Below, one piece after another: positions 6,928-7,314 of a DNA stretch of 7,314 bases. The translations under genes were made by a program, and so were the position numbers. Below the pieces are notes generated by a model. That model was not told the DNA's origin and did no database searches. It saw nothing but the letters and a program-made list of their open reading frames with translations. This DNA is from Mucilaginibacter sp. UBA4741 (GTDB taxonomy: Bacteria > Bacteroidota > Bacteroidia > Sphingobacteriales > Sphingobacteriaceae): NCBI GenBank assembly GCA_002403905.1, contig DHIR01000039.1, positions 1 through 7,314 of the forward strand, given 5' to 3'. Within the stretch, counting starts at the first letter, position 1. Each line of letters opens with the position of its first letter.

Positions 6928-7314
6928 ATGAAACGAGGTTGGCAAATTTTCTGGCACATATTTGTTTGGATAGGCATTATTGTGTTTTTCTTGTTTATTG
7001 TGCACAACAATACCAAAATGACCACCGAGCGTCTGCTGGTTATTTTTGTGCTTTACGGTAGTATAAACATCAGCCTTTTCTATGTTAACTACTTGCTGTT
7101 TATACCCAGGTTTTTAAATCGAAAGCAATACGGCATATATATAATAGCTATTGTAATAACTATGGTTTTATATGGTGTAGTTAAATATGGTGTCGGGGTT
7201 ATATTTAGAGAGGATGTGTTAATGCACATGCGGGGGCCGAAAGATCTGCGACAAGAAGCCATAGGTTTTTGGTCGTATTTTACAAGTACCTTATTCACCA
7301 GTATTATATTTATA
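6928..7314 (+). CDS. LytS/YehU-type sensor histidine kinase, N-terminal part (cut by window edge)
   Basis: An open frame of 129 codons from ATG runs off the right edge with no stop. The visible protein begins MKRGWQIFWH and shows hydrophobic segments at about 7-25, 36-60, 68-92 and the start of another at about 113-129. Between segments 2 and 3 is FYVNYLLFIPRFLNRKQY (51-68), which is highly characteristic of the membrane region of Bacteroidota LytS-type kinases (FYxNYxxLIPRFL style). The His-kinase and ATPase domains, and any LytTR response regulator normally downstream, would lie outside the window, so kinase activity is inferred, not seen. It is divergent from the ABC operon, which raises the possibility that the system controls the transporter. 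There is no Shine-Dalgarno. The start is favoured because it precedes the first membrane segment and the region before it has no hydrophobic coding. Confidence 0.75.
   Translation, partial: MKRGWQIFWHIFVWIGIIVFFLFIVHNNTKMTTERLLVIFVLYGSINISLFYVNYLLFIPRFLNRKQYGIYIIAIVITMVLYGVVKYGVGVIFREDVLMHMRGPKDLRQEAIGFWSYFTSTLFTSIIFI

Noticed and set aside
7089..7298. 69-residue minus-strand open frame at the right edge
   Set aside because: It lies opposite the LytS-like membrane region, which has the stronger protein signature.
1..7314. CRISPR arrays, tRNA or rRNA genes, insertion sequences, phage or toxin-antitoxin genes
   Set aside because: No regularly spaced repeats, cloverleaf-like segments, transposase motifs or paired small ORFs of those kinds were seen on either strand.

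Overview
The window reads as chromosomal DNA from a member of the Bacteroidota, most likely a Sphingobacteriaceae-type organism such as a Mucilaginibacter or Pedobacter relative. This is inferred from the protein styles (LytS-type kinase N-terminus, secreted M28 peptidase with a short Sec signal), the near absence of Shine-Dalgarno sequences, start-proximal boxes resembling the Bacteroidota TAnnTTTG -7 element, and two intergenic repeats (GTAGAGACGC hairpin, AGTTTTGAG-type repeat) that I recall as common in such genomes. No search was possible, so the genus is a guess.

Layout: 1-115 is AT-rich non-coding DNA with small inverted and direct repeats. 116-3283 (+) encodes a 1055-residue UvrD/Rep-type SF1A helicase fused to a C-terminal PD-(D/E)XK (RecB/AddB-like) nuclease with a probable Fe-S cysteine cluster. 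A perfect 8-bp hairpin plus T-tract (3295-3322) ends it. 3355-4731 (+) encodes a secreted M28 zinc aminopeptidase-like protein with a C-terminal fibronectin-III-like domain. A 24-bp imperfect inverted repeat (4731-4802) separates it from a convergent minus-strand operon.

The operon runs from 6723 down to 4812: a 70-residue single-membrane-segment protein, an ABC ATPase, and a six-segment ABC-2 permease. The genes overlap by 7 and 4 bases, so they are probably translationally coupled. The ATPase carries Glu in place of the Q-loop Gln, the E-loop feature of lantibiotic/bacitracin resistance ATPases (LanF/BcrA type). A 204-bp region (6724-6927) separates this operon from a divergent gene at 6928 that is cut by the right edge. 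Its visible 129 residues look like the membrane region of a LytS/YehU-type sensor kinase.

Functional reading: the first two genes are independent housekeeping or accessory functions (DNA end processing; extracytoplasmic peptide degradation). The right third may be a membrane-stress or peptide-antibiotic response module, with a sensor kinase facing a LanF/BcrA-like exporter, but the regulatory link is inferred only from adjacency. I found no tRNA, rRNA, CRISPR array, insertion sequence or phage gene. Most of the window is ordinary chromosome, and I do not see a clearly novel system. The best leads are the coupled 70-residue protein with the E-loop ABC transporter, and the nuclease's unusual cysteine spacing.
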